NCBI RefSeq assembly: GCF_018614035.1
Contig: NZ_JAGGPA010000052.1
Span: 1-61,090, forward strand
Source: Streptomyces sp. ISL-96
GTDB lineage: Bacteria > Actinomycetota > Actinomycetes > Streptomycetales > Streptomycetaceae
DNA: 61,090 nucleotides
Reading direction: 5' to 3'
Shown: positions 50,540 to 57,806 of the stretch, piece after piece
Layout: each line of letters begins with the position of its first letter
Numbering within the stretch: the first letter of the stretch is position 1
Program-made: the position numbers and the translations under genes
Notes under the pieces: model-generated
Database searches by the model: none
What the model saw: only the letters and a program-made list of their open reading frames with translations
What the model was told of the DNA's origin: nothing

Positions 50540-51649
50540 ATGGACCAGCTCGCCAAGATCGCAGACGGCATGACCCCCCGTATGACCGAGGCCCTGATCT
50601 TCTGGGGCGACCGCAACCCCCAGGGCAGCACCGCCCGCACCAACCTGGGCCAAGGCGGCGGCACCCATGGAGCCGTCCACCGCCGCGGCCTCATCGCCCA
50701 GGGCCGCGACGCCCGGGGAGGCACCGGCTACTACCTGAGCCCCCTCGGATGGGCCCTCTACACCCACCTCACCGGCAAGCCGCGCCCCGCCGACGCCGAC
50801 CGCCTGACCCTCGCGGAGGCCCTGACCGAGGCGTACGGCACGGGCGCCGACCAGGCCGCCGCCCAGACCGCGACCCGCCGCGTCCACCGCCGCGCGTGCG
50901 ACTTCCAGCCCGTGACCGCGATCGACGCGGACCTCGTGGCCGGATGGACCTACCGGGCGAGCGAGAGCACCCGCACCCGCTACGGTTGGGTTACTACGGA
51001 CGGGCAGGTCGCCCCGACCGCGACGTACGTGTTCCGGGACTGGGCCGCCGAGGGTGTCCACGCCGCCCGGATCGCGGGCGCCGACCGGGCCCCGGCCGCC
51101 ACCCCGACCGACGTCGAGCGCCACGACGACGTCAAGGTCCACGAGGACGGGCCCGGGAAGTGGATCGTGGAGCGCGGCGCCGACTTCCTGGGCGCGATCT
51201 GGGACGAGGGCGCCCGGATGGCCCGTGGCCGGTACGCGATCTGGTCCCCGTACCTGCCGACCGCCGGGTTCTTCGTGGCCGCCGCCCCGGCCGTGGACGC
51301 CATCGTGGACGCCTGGCCCCCGAGCCTGGCCGACCTCGTCCAGGAGACCGGCGCCCCCCTGGAGGTGGTCGCCGCCACCGCCGACCTCCTCGCTCAGGAG
51401 CAGGAAGTCGCCGCGGAGCGCGTCTACCGGACCGCCGTCCGGGGGGCGGAGGCGCGGGTGACCTTCGAGGCCGCCGCCTCGATCCGGGAGACCCTCGGGG
51501 CGCCGGCCGCCCGGTACGCCGTGGCAATCGGCCGGGATGACCGCACCTGGCCCCGCTTCCACGGCCGGGACCGCGCCGTACGCCACGCCGCGAGCTACGG
51601 CCTGACCGCCGACGCGGTCCACGACTCCGCGCCGGTCCCGACTGCCTGA
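50540..51649 (+). CDS. Winged-helix plus shared-module protein (369 aa)
   Basis: The N-terminus resembles a winged helix (MTEALIFWGDRNPQGSTART, HGAVHRRGLIAQGRDARGGT, GYYLSPLGWALYTHL). A module at about 100-160 (CDFQPV...AGWTYRASESTRTRYGWV) is shared with the 874-aa protein. The remainder is unrecognised. It may be a DNA-binding protein. CGGAGG precedes the ATG. Confidence 0.6.
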   Translation: MDQLAKIADGMTPRMTEALIFWGDRNPQGSTARTNLGQGGGTHGAVHRRGLIAQGRDARGGTGYYLSPLGWALYTHLTGKPRPADADRLTLAEALTEAYGTGADQAAAQTATRRVHRRACDFQPVTAIDADLVAGWTYRASESTRTRYGWVTTDGQVAPTATYVFRDWAAEGVHAARIAGADRAPAATPTDVERHDDVKVHEDGPGKWIVERGADFLGAIWDEGARMARGRYAIWSPYLPTAGFFVAAAPAVDAIVDAWPPSLADLVQETGAPLEVVAATADLLAQEQEVAAERVYRTAVRGAEARVTFEAAASIRETLGAPAARYAVAIGRDDRTWPRFHGRDRAVRHAASYGLTADAVHDSAPVPTA

Positions 51650-51668
51650 CCCGCCCCGCCTCGCTCCC

Positions 51669-51703
51669 AGGACGCCCCGCCTCGCCCGAGGACCGGGGCG
51701 TCC
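51669..51703 (+). terminator. Hairpin terminator, repeated intergenic unit B
   Basis: The same GGACGCCCCG/CGGGGCGTCC hairpin as 50361. It is followed by the same GTCCGGTCGTTGCGGCC and CCTCGTGACCCGCAGGGG spacer, showing duplication of the whole block. Confidence 0.75.
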
Positions 51704-51760
51704 GGTCGTTGCGGCCGGCGCCTCGTGACCCGCAGGGGTGAAGGTGGCCCACGGTCCACC

Positions 51761-51796
51761 TTGCACCTTGACATTGCAACCTCATGTTGCAACACT
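51761..51796 (+). promoter_or_regulatory. TTGCAAC-type promoter P4
   Basis: A degenerate TTGCACC box, TTGACA (51768-51773), ATTGCAAC, GTTGCAAC, and AACACT (51791-51796) at 17 bp spacing. Nearly identical to P3. Confidence 0.8.
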
Positions 51797-51847
51797 ATGG
51801 GTATCGGGACGGACGAACGGACCGCCCCACCAGCCCAGGAGGACACC

Positions 51848-52999
51848 ATGGCCGCCACCACCGCCACCGCCCAGTACGCCCCGGCCCAGGTCGGCAACGG
51901 TCGCACCGCCCACAAGACGGACGCCGAGGCGTTCAGTGCGGACACCCTGTGCGAGCGGACGGTGTCCCGGGTCCTGACCGCCGCCGACGCCGCCAAGATG
52001 AAGGAGTGCGTCTCCTGCAACCGGATCGCCGCCGAGCGCGCCGCCGCCCCGACCGGGGAGCCGACCGAGGTCGAGACCCCGGCCACCGAGGACGCGCCCG
52101 ACGAGGTCGAGGAGACCGAGGCGCCGGCCGCCGCCGAGGAGGCCCCGGAGGTGGACGAGGTGGAGCCCGCCGCCGCCGAGCCGGTCCAGGTCGAGGAGCC
52201 CGCCCAGGTGGAGGGCGCCCCGGAGGTGGACGACATTGAGCCGGCCCCGGCCGCGCTGGTCCGGGTGACCGCCTACACCGCCGCCGTGGAGGTCCTGCAC
52301 GCCAACGGCACGGACAGCGACGACCGGGTCCTGACCCTGGACGCCGACGCCCTCCTGGAGACCGTGGCCAAGATGCGCCGGATGCCCCGCTGGAACGCCG
52401 CCGAGGAGCGGTTCACGGTGAACAAGGTGGCCGTGATCGTCGCCCGCGACGCTCAGGGCGAGCGCGTGTGGGTACGCGGAGAGGCCGCCCCGATCCGGGT
52501 GGACTTCACCGGCACCCCGATCCAGGAGGACGCCCCCGCCGAGGCCGGCGCCGTGGACATGGCCGCCGTCCTGGCCGCCACACGGATGCTGCGCCGCCGC
52601 AAGGAGGTCCAGCGGGTGATCGACAACCGCGAGGCCGCCCGCGCGATGAGCACCCCGGCCCCGGTCGAGGAGCCCACCCCGGCGCCCGTGGTCGAGGAGT
52701 CGGCCCCGGCCCCGGTGGTCGAGGAGTCGCCGGCCCCCGTGGTCGAGGAGACCGAGGCGCCGGCCGTCGCGCCGGAGTGGCGCACGCTCAAGGGCATGGA
52801 GGCCCCGTTCCACCTGTACGGCGAGGAAGGCGCGGACGGGTTCCGCCCCGCCAGCGACCGTAAGCAGTGCACCGGGGAGCCCCTGACGATCACCCGGACC
52901 TGGATGGCCCACGGCACCCGGTACGCCCAGGACGCGACCGGCCGTGAGTGCCGCCTGTGGGGCGCGGCCACCCGGTACTGGGTTGCCCCGATCGCCTGA
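51848..52999 (+). CDS. Modular protein with shared N-terminal Cys module (383 aa)
   Basis: Residues about 9-60 (APAQVGNGRTAHKTDAEAF, DTLCERTVSRVL, ECVSCNRI) match the N-terminus of the 874-aa protein. Two Glu/Pro/Val low-complexity linkers follow, the second with APVVEES repeats. Between them is a folded region with RVTAYTAAVEVLHANGTDSD and NKVAVIVARDAQGERVWVRG. The C-terminus (FHLYGEEGADGFRPASDRKQ) is another small domain. Function unknown. Confidence 0.6.
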   Translation: MAATTATAQYAPAQVGNGRTAHKTDAEAFSADTLCERTVSRVLTAADAAKMKECVSCNRIAAERAAAPTGEPTEVETPATEDAPDEVEETEAPAAAEEAPEVDEVEPAAAEPVQVEEPAQVEGAPEVDDIEPAPAALVRVTAYTAAVEVLHANGTDSDDRVLTLDADALLETVAKMRRMPRWNAAEERFTVNKVAVIVARDAQGERVWVRGEAAPIRVDFTGTPIQEDAPAEAGAVDMAAVLAATRMLRRRKEVQRVIDNREAARAMSTPAPVEEPTPAPVVEESAPAPVVEESPAPVVEETEAPAVAPEWRTLKGMEAPFHLYGEEGADGFRPASDRKQCTGEPLTITRTWMAHGTRYAQDATGRECRLWGAATRYWVAPIA

Positions 53000-53026
53000 G
53001 CAACCCGCTGAACACCACGCCGCGGA

Positions 53027-53056
53027 CGCCCCGCCTCGCCCGACGAGGACGGGGCG
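53027..53056 (+). terminator. Hairpin terminator, third diverged unit
   Basis: CGCCCCG and CGGGGCG arms around an inner CCTCG/CGAGG stem. It is a diverged copy of the terminators at 50361 and 51669. Confidence 0.6.
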
Positions 53057-53072
53057 CCCGGCTGTTCAGGGG

Positions 53073-53095
53073 TGTTCAGCGAACGCCGCTGAACA
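53073..53095. promoter_or_regulatory. Palindrome TGTTCAGCG-N5-CGCTGAACA
   Basis: A perfect 9-bp inverted repeat between terminator and promoter P5, with a further GTGTTCAG and CGAACACC on its flanks. It is absent from the P3 and P4 blocks. It may be a second operator or part of the terminator. Confidence 0.45.
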
Positions 53096-53158
53096 GCGCC
53101 GAACACCTCGCCGGCCGGCCCACATGACCCGCCCGGGTGAAAGGCCCTCGCACCCCCC

Positions 53159-53195
53159 TTTGCAACTTGACGTTGCATCCTCGTGTTGCAACACT
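53159..53195 (+). promoter_or_regulatory. TTGCAAC-type promoter P5
   Basis: TTTGCAAC, TTGACG (53167-53172), GTTGCATC, GTTGCAAC, and AACACT (53190-53195) at 17 bp spacing. TATGGGTATCGGGA follows, as in P4. Confidence 0.8.
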
Positions 53196-53245
53196 ATGGG
53201 TATCGGGAAGGGCGAGGGGCCTGGACCAGACGGAGGGACACCGCG

Positions 53246-53989
53246 ATGAACAGCACCGCCAAGACCGCGCAGATGATGGCCCGCCTCACCGAGGCCGAGA
53301 CCGCCGCGAAGGTCGCCGGCCGCGAGGAGACCCGCACCGCTGCCCGCGCCGACCGCGCTGCCGACCGCCTCAAGGCCGCCCGCGCCGCCACCGCCACCGC
53401 CCGCCGCGAGCTGCGCACCGCGATCCGCACCGGCAAGGGCCTGGCCGCCGCCGAGCGCCGCGTGGAGCGCCTGACCGCGAAGTGCGCCACCCTGGCCACC
53501 GCCGCCCAGGACGCCAAGGCCGAGGCCACCGCCGCCCGCCGCGCCGCCCGCACCGCCACCCGCCGCCTGGACACCCTCGCCCGCCGCGCCGCCCGCAGCG
53601 CCGCCCGCACCGTCGGGGAGATCGCGGAGCGCCTGGGCCGCACCGCCCTGGCCCCGGCCCCGGCCGCCGACACCGTCCTGCCCGCCGAGGAGCTGCCCGC
53701 CGTCGAGGAGATCGAGCAGCACGCCGACCGGTTCGCGGACCTGGACGCGAAGGCCAAGCAGTACGCGAAGGCCGCCGACGTCGAGAAGAAGTGGCTGCGA
53801 CAGATCCCGGTGGGCACCTTCGGCCGCGTGACCGTCGCCCGCACCCCCGGCGGCAGCGTCCTGGACGGCGACCAGGTCGCCCTGGACTACGCGGACCAGG
53901 GCCTGGTGCCCCCGCGCAAGGCCCGCCGCGACACCTTCAAGGTCGCCGTCGCCGCCGCCCCGGCCCTGGTCCTGGCCCCCGCCGCCTGA
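53246..53989 (+). CDS. Ala/Arg-rich coiled-coil protein (247 aa)
   Basis: A long basic coiled coil (about 1-145; RLTEAETAAKVAGREETRTA, RRVERLTAKCATLATAAQDA) is followed by a small C-terminal domain (EIEQHADRFADLDAKAKQYA, PVGTFGRVTVARTPGGSVLD). A structural or DNA-coating role is possible. It is the first of four genes behind P5. Confidence 0.6.
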   Translation: MNSTAKTAQMMARLTEAETAAKVAGREETRTAARADRAADRLKAARAATATARRELRTAIRTGKGLAAAERRVERLTAKCATLATAAQDAKAEATAARRAARTATRRLDTLARRAARSAARTVGEIAERLGRTALAPAPAADTVLPAEELPAVEEIEQHADRFADLDAKAKQYAKAADVEKKWLRQIPVGTFGRVTVARTPGGSVLDGDQVALDYADQGLVPPRKARRDTFKVAVAAAPALVLAPAA

Positions 53990-54002
53990 CCCACCCCGCC
54001 CC

Positions 54003-54028
54003 GGCCGGGCACCCCACGGTGCCCGGCC
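54003..54028 (+). terminator. Intra-operon hairpin, copy 1
   Basis: GGCCGGGCACC CCAC GGTGCCCGGCC, an 11-bp stem. Nearly the same hairpin recurs at 54423. Because genes continue downstream without a new TTGCAAC promoter, it may attenuate expression or protect mRNA. Confidence 0.5.
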
Positions 54029-54060
54029 CCCACCCCGCACCGCCCGAGAGGACGCCCCTG

Positions 54061-54414
54061 ATGCCGACCTTCACCTTCCCGTCCGGGACCACCGTGGAAC
54101 TGCCCCAGGGCATGACCGTGTGCCAGAGCCCGGTGACCGTCACCTACGACTGCGCGCGCGTGGTGCCGGTGGCCAAGACCCCCGCCGGACGGTCGGTCTT
54201 CACCTCGTTCTCCTGCGCCGCATACTCCCGGGCCGCCGACGTCCTGGACCAGCGCAAGGAAGTGGCCGAGCGCGAGCGCTACGTGCACATCGCGGCGAGC
54301 AAGGGCCGGCGCACCGACCGGCTGACGGAGTACCTGGAGCACCACCGCCAGGTGCTCGCCTGGACGCTCGCGGAGTACGAGAGCGACCCGGCCCCCTGCT
54401 CCTGCGGCACCTGA
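54061..54414 (+). CDS. Unknown protein (117 aa)
   Basis: A beta-rich N-terminus (TFTFPSGTTVELPQGMTVC) and a helical C-terminus (RLTEYLEHHRQVLAWTLAEY) ending in APCSCGT. Unrecognised. It is placed between two near-identical hairpins. Confidence 0.55.
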   Translation: MPTFTFPSGTTVELPQGMTVCQSPVTVTYDCARVVPVAKTPAGRSVFTSFSCAAYSRAADVLDQRKEVAERERYVHIAASKGRRTDRLTEYLEHHRQVLAWTLAEYESDPAPCSCGT

Positions 54415-54422
54415 CCCACCCC

Positions 54423-54448
54423 GGCCGGGCACTCCACGGTGCCCGGCC
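54423..54448 (+). terminator. Intra-operon hairpin, copy 2
   Basis: GGCCGGGCACT CCAC GGTGCCCGGCC, one base different from the 54003 hairpin and embedded in a repeated CCCACCCCGGCCGGGCAC context. Confidence 0.5.
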
Positions 54449-54485
54449 CCCCACCCCACACCACCCGAGGAACGGAGGGCCCGCG

Positions 54486-55046
54486 ATGTCGCACCTGCCC
54501 CGCACGATCCCCACCGCCGCGCTGGAGAGCCTCGCCGCAGCCCTGGCCGCTGCCGGCCTGGAGCTGGGCCCGATCAAGCCCGGTACCCGGGTCACCCGCA
54601 CCGTCCAGCACGGGGGCGCCTGCTGGGAGCTGACGTACATGGGCGCCCGGTGGGGGTGGCGCCTGATCGGCCCCGGGGTCGAGCGCGGCATCGGGGTGCT
54701 GGACGTCGAGGAGGCCGCGGAGCGCATCACCGCCCCGCTGGCCACGGAGGCCCCGGCCCGCACGGTCCACGTGCGCATCGGCACCCACCGCACCGCCTAC
54801 CACCCGGACTCCGCCTGCCCGGCCCTGAACGGCAAGCCCGAGACCTACCGGGGCCAGGAGGTCATGCCCGAGCACCAGGCGCAGGCGCGCGGCCTGGCCC
54901 TGTGCGGCCAGTGCGACGCCCTCCTGACCACCGTCCCGACCACGTACGCCGGAGTGCCCGTGCCGGCGCTCGTGCGCGGGGCCTGGACCACCCCCCTCGG
55001 GGACGGGTGGCGCCTGGGCGTCCGCTCGACCCTCGCCGCCTCCTGA
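54486..55046 (+). CDS. Unknown protein with shared C-terminal module (186 aa)
   Basis: The N-terminal half has RTVQHGGACWELTYMGARWG. A Cys/His segment follows (HPDSACPALNG...ALCGQCDALL). The C-terminus TYAGVPVPALVRGAWTTPLG is repeated at the end of the 55413 protein as YRGVPVPAHVARAWGE. This supports exchange of modules among the regulon's proteins. Function unknown. Confidence 0.6.
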   Translation: MSHLPRTIPTAALESLAAALAAAGLELGPIKPGTRVTRTVQHGGACWELTYMGARWGWRLIGPGVERGIGVLDVEEAAERITAPLATEAPARTVHVRIGTHRTAYHPDSACPALNGKPETYRGQEVMPEHQAQARGLALCGQCDALLTTVPTTYAGVPVPALVRGAWTTPLGDGWRLGVRSTLAAS

Positions 55047-55092
55047 CCCCCACCGCCACCCGACCGCCGCACCACCACCGAAAGGACCCCCC

Positions 55093-55275
55093 GTGGTTGC
55101 CGCCCTGTACTCCGTGAGCGCCGTCCGGATCGAGAACGGCGAGCGCACCGCCCTGCTGCGCTTCGACACCACCACCCAACTCCCGGACCTGCCGGAGCTG
55201 CTGGCCGCGTACGCCGCCGACTACGCGGACCAGGACGACGTCCTGGTGGACGTGTCCGCCGCCCCCGCCGCCTGA
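55093..55275 (+). CDS. Small protein (60 aa)
   Basis: It reads VAALYSVSAVRIENGERTAL, then DLPELLAAYAADYADQDDVL. Unrecognised. AAAGGA precedes the GTG. It is the last gene behind P5 before a hairpin terminator. Confidence 0.5.
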   Translation: MVAALYSVSAVRIENGERTALLRFDTTTQLPDLPELLAAYAADYADQDDVLVDVSAAPAA

Positions 55276-55283
55276 CCGGCCCC

Positions 55284-55310
55284 GGGCCGGGCGTCCCCTC
55301 CGCCCGGCCC
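55284..55310 (+). terminator. Hairpin terminator before P6
   Basis: GGGCCGGGCG and CGCCCGGCCC, a 10-bp perfect stem and 7-nt loop, 8 nt after the preceding stop. Confidence 0.7.
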
Positions 55311-55329
55311 GCTCGACACGCACCCTCAT

Positions 55330-55366
55330 GTCGCAACTTGACGTTGCAACGTGAGGGTGCAACTAT
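55330..55366 (+). promoter_or_regulatory. TTGCAAC-type promoter P6
   Basis: GTCGCAAC, TTGACG (55338-55343), GTTGCAAC, GGTGCAAC, and AACTAT (55361-55366) at 17 bp spacing. Confidence 0.8.
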
Positions 55367-55412
55367 GTGTGTGGAGGGAGGCACCGAGCCCCCCGGAACC
55401 GGGAGCAGCGCC

Positions 55413-56849
55413 ATGACGACGTACATCGACGCCCGTTACGTGTCCGCCGAGATCAAGCGCCGACTGACCGCCGCCTTCCCCGGCGCGAAGTTCTCCGTCC
55501 GCCGCGGAAAGGGCACCGGCTCCGCCAGCATCGACGTGACATGGACGGACGGCCCGACCGACGCCGACGTCGCCGCCATCGCCCGCCCCATGCAGGGGTC
55601 TTCCTGGAACGGCTACGACGAGCGTTACGAGTCCACCGGCAACGAGGTGACCGTCACCATCGACGGCAAGCGCGTCACCGGGAAGCCCGTGGTCAACCAC
55701 ATCGGCCTCCACCACGAGGTGTCCGACGAGGTCCGCGCCGAGTCCCTGGCCCTGTGGAAGACCGCCAACGGCGAGGACGCCGACACCCAGGCCGCGAACG
55801 GCGGCTTCACCTGCGAGGGCGAGTTCATCAGCGGGTCCTGGGGCGTGAACCAGGTGCTGGACATCGCCCGGAAGGTGGTCCTTCCGCGCCGCTGGAAGGC
55901 CGCCCAGGAGGCCGCGGCCGCCGCCGCGCCTGAGCCCGCCGCCCCGGCCGAGCCCGCCGCCCCGGCCGCCCTGTTCGGCCCCGGCCTGGACGTGACCCAC
56001 ACCGAGGAGGAGGGCGTCGTCGTGCGCGGCACCCGCCGGGGCGACGGGTCCGCGCCCGCGCTGCGCGACCAGGGCCTGAAGTGGCACCGGAAGGAGGGTT
56101 ACTGGTACCTCCCGGGCACCCGGGGCGCGGCCGGCGACGAGCGGGTGGACGCCATCCGCGACGCGCTCCGAGCGGTCGGCCTGTTCCCGGCCCCCGCCGG
56201 GGTCCTCGAGGCGGCGCCCGCCGCCGACCCGGCCGAGGAAGCGCCCGCCGTCGAGGAGGTCGCCGGCGACGAGCCGACCGAGGCGCCGGCCGAGGAGGCG
56301 CGGCCGGGCCTGGAGGCAGGGGCCCACCGCATCACGAACACCGGGGAGGGCATCGACGGCCCCGGCAGCGCGTACGCCTTCCTGTGCCTGTTGTGCGACA
56401 AGCGGGCCCGCCTCGTGGAGTTCGGGGAGTTCCCGTGCACCGACGAGGCGGAGGGCGCGTACCTGTTGGAGGTCGCCGCGCGCCTCCTGGACGACGTGGG
56501 ACTCCGGGGCGTGGACGTGTTCCACGTGATCAGCAACCTCGGAGACGTGGCCCCGCTCCAGACTCGGGCGGAGGTGACCCGGTTCCTGGCCGCTCAGCTC
56601 CAGTGCGGGGCCACCCACCACTGGTACGAGGGGGAGCTGAGGCTGGCCCGGGGCGGCAAGACGGCGGGGTACATCAAGCCCGCCCCGGCCCCGCTCCCCG
56701 AGGACCGCACCGTGCCCCAGGCGTACCGGGGCGTGCCCGTGCCGGCGCACGTGGCCCGCGCCTGGGGCGAGCAGTCCACCGGTGGGTCGTGGCGCGAGGG
56801 AGTGGACGCCGCCCTGACGTTCGCCGTCCTGGCCCGCGCCGCCGACTGA
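55413..56849 (+). CDS. LPD29-type polyvalent-domain protein (478 aa)
   Basis: Residues 1-75 (YVSAEIKRRLTAAFPGAKFS, SASIDVTWTDGPTDADVAAI) match the large-polyvalent-protein-associated domain LPD29 as I know it from phage and conjugative-element proteins. A second domain (about 203-235: VVRGTRRGDGSAPALRDQGL, KWHRKEGYWYLPG) is also common in such proteins. The C-terminus shares the GVPVPAHVARAW module with the 54486 protein. These proteins are thought to travel with or protect incoming DNA. Confidence 0.65.
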   Translation: MTTYIDARYVSAEIKRRLTAAFPGAKFSVRRGKGTGSASIDVTWTDGPTDADVAAIARPMQGSSWNGYDERYESTGNEVTVTIDGKRVTGKPVVNHIGLHHEVSDEVRAESLALWKTANGEDADTQAANGGFTCEGEFISGSWGVNQVLDIARKVVLPRRWKAAQEAAAAAAPEPAAPAEPAAPAALFGPGLDVTHTEEEGVVVRGTRRGDGSAPALRDQGLKWHRKEGYWYLPGTRGAAGDERVDAIRDALRAVGLFPAPAGVLEAAPAADPAEEAPAVEEVAGDEPTEAPAEEARPGLEAGAHRITNTGEGIDGPGSAYAFLCLLCDKRARLVEFGEFPCTDEAEGAYLLEVAARLLDDVGLRGVDVFHVISNLGDVAPLQTRAEVTRFLAAQLQCGATHHWYEGELRLARGGKTAGYIKPAPAPLPEDRTVPQAYRGVPVPAHVARAWGEQSTGGSWREGVDAALTFAVLARAAD

Positions 56850-56871
56850 CCCCGCCGACCCGACGCACCAC

Positions 56872-56908
56872 GTTGCAACTTGACGTTGCAACGTGGTGTT
56901 GTCATTAT
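56872..56908 (+). promoter_or_regulatory. TTGCAAC-type promoter P7
   Basis: GTTGCAAC (56872-56879), TTGACG (56880-56885), GTTGCAAC, a diverged GTGTTGTC, and CATTAT (56903-56908) at 17 bp spacing. No terminator separates it from the upstream gene. Confidence 0.8.
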
Positions 56909-56959
56909 GTGGAGGTGAGGACGCGCCCAGCGCCCCACCCCACCAGCGAAGGAGCCCAC

Positions 56960-57685
56960 GTGGCACTGATGACCGCCCCCCGCACCCCGGCCGTAGCCGT
57001 CGCCCGCGAGCTGCGCCGCCTCGGCCTGGGACAGGGCCCCGGCAAGGACTTCAAGGTCGCCGGCCACTACGTCGCCGGAGAGCGCCGCTACACCTACGTC
57101 GACCTCATGACCGCCCACGCCCGGCAGGTCGTCGCGGACAACGCCGACACCCTGGAGCGCTGGACCGCAGAGGCGAACTTCCCCTTCACCGTGTCGGTGC
57201 GCTACTTCGACACCCCCCGCCCCTGGCCCACGATCCGTAACGGCGGCGCCGAGCGCATCCGGGACGAAGCCCCGGCCGTCGGGGAGGCCGCGCCCGCCGC
57301 CGAGGAGGCTCCGGCGCCCACCCCCGCTGCGGCCCCGGCCGTCGACTTCCGGACCGGTGACATCGTGGCCGTGGACGGGCGCCCCGGGGACTGGGAGCTG
57401 ATGGCCCCGGCCGGGGACGACTGGGAGGTCGAGCCCGCCCAGGCCACGGACCGAGAGCGCACCACCGTCCCGGCCGCCGCGCTGCGCCCCCTCGCCGACG
57501 CCCCCCACGTACGCCGTGGCGACCTGGTGATGCAGACCTACGCGGAGCAGTGGCAGGCCGCCGTGGTGGGCGACGTCTACCGCCTCGGCCGGTGGGTCGC
57601 GGTCAAGACCCACGCCGCCACCGAGCACACCCCGGCCTGGACCCAGTTGGACGACGTCGAGAGCCTGACTGTTGCCCGGCGTTGA
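56960..57685 (+). CDS. Modular protein with beta-barrel-like segments (241 aa)
   Basis: The N-terminal domain (VARELRRLGLGQGPGKDFKV, TYVDLMTAHARQVVADNADT) is followed by an Ala/Pro linker and two GDIV-type beta segments (FRTGDIVAVDGRPGDWELMA, VRRGDLVMQTYAEQWQAAVV) like those in the 874-aa protein. AAGGAG precedes the GTG. Its stop lies three bases before the transposon end, so the original 3' end could have been replaced. Confidence 0.6.
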   Translation: MALMTAPRTPAVAVARELRRLGLGQGPGKDFKVAGHYVAGERRYTYVDLMTAHARQVVADNADTLERWTAEANFPFTVSVRYFDTPRPWPTIRNGGAERIRDEAPAVGEAAPAAEEAPAPTPAAAPAVDFRTGDIVAVDGRPGDWELMAPAGDDWEVEPAQATDRERTTVPAAALRPLADAPHVRRGDLVMQTYAEQWQAAVVGDVYRLGRWVAVKTHAATEHTPAWTQLDDVESLTVARR

Positions 57686-57688
57686 AAA

Positions 57689-57802
57689 TGCCGACGAAGG
57701 CGGCGTTCACCGTGCCGACGAACGGAGACGGAGACGCCCCGTCCGGGGGGTCCGGGCGGGGCGGTCATCGGTGAGGTGTCGTTTTCGTCGGCGAGGTGCC
57801 GG
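57689..57802. repeat. Transposase-binding-type repeats at the left transposon end
   Basis: TGCCGACGAAGGCGGCG (57689), TGCCGACGAACGGAGACGG (near 57714) and, inverted, GTTTTCGTCGGCGAGGTGCC (near 57780). Multiple end sites are expected for Tn7- and Mu-like transposases. Confidence 0.6.
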
Positions 57803-57806
57803 TTGC

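Larger units (their letters stand above)
18685..57688. mobile_element. Large accessory element (integrative or plasmid/phage-like), probably incomplete
   Basis: About 39 kb of genes with a mobile-element character: a divergent XRE switch, YqaJ/RecT/RusA recombination, a replication-type protein with internal iteron-like repeats, Spd-like membrane proteins, an LPD29-type domain, and a co-regulated accessory gene array. Nearly all genes are on the plus strand and overlap by a few bases. No integrase, TraB/FtsK translocase, relaxase, portal or capsid gene was found. The left boundary is inferred from the tRNA and terminator, and the right boundary from the transposon end. Neither is proven. Confidence 0.7.

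Noticed and set aside
47208..50573. Open frames of more than 1000 codons on either strand over the 874-aa gene
   Set aside because: They are Arg/Pro/Gly-rich out-of-frame shadows with no start context. The 47722 frame has a ribosome binding site, a promoter and normal composition.
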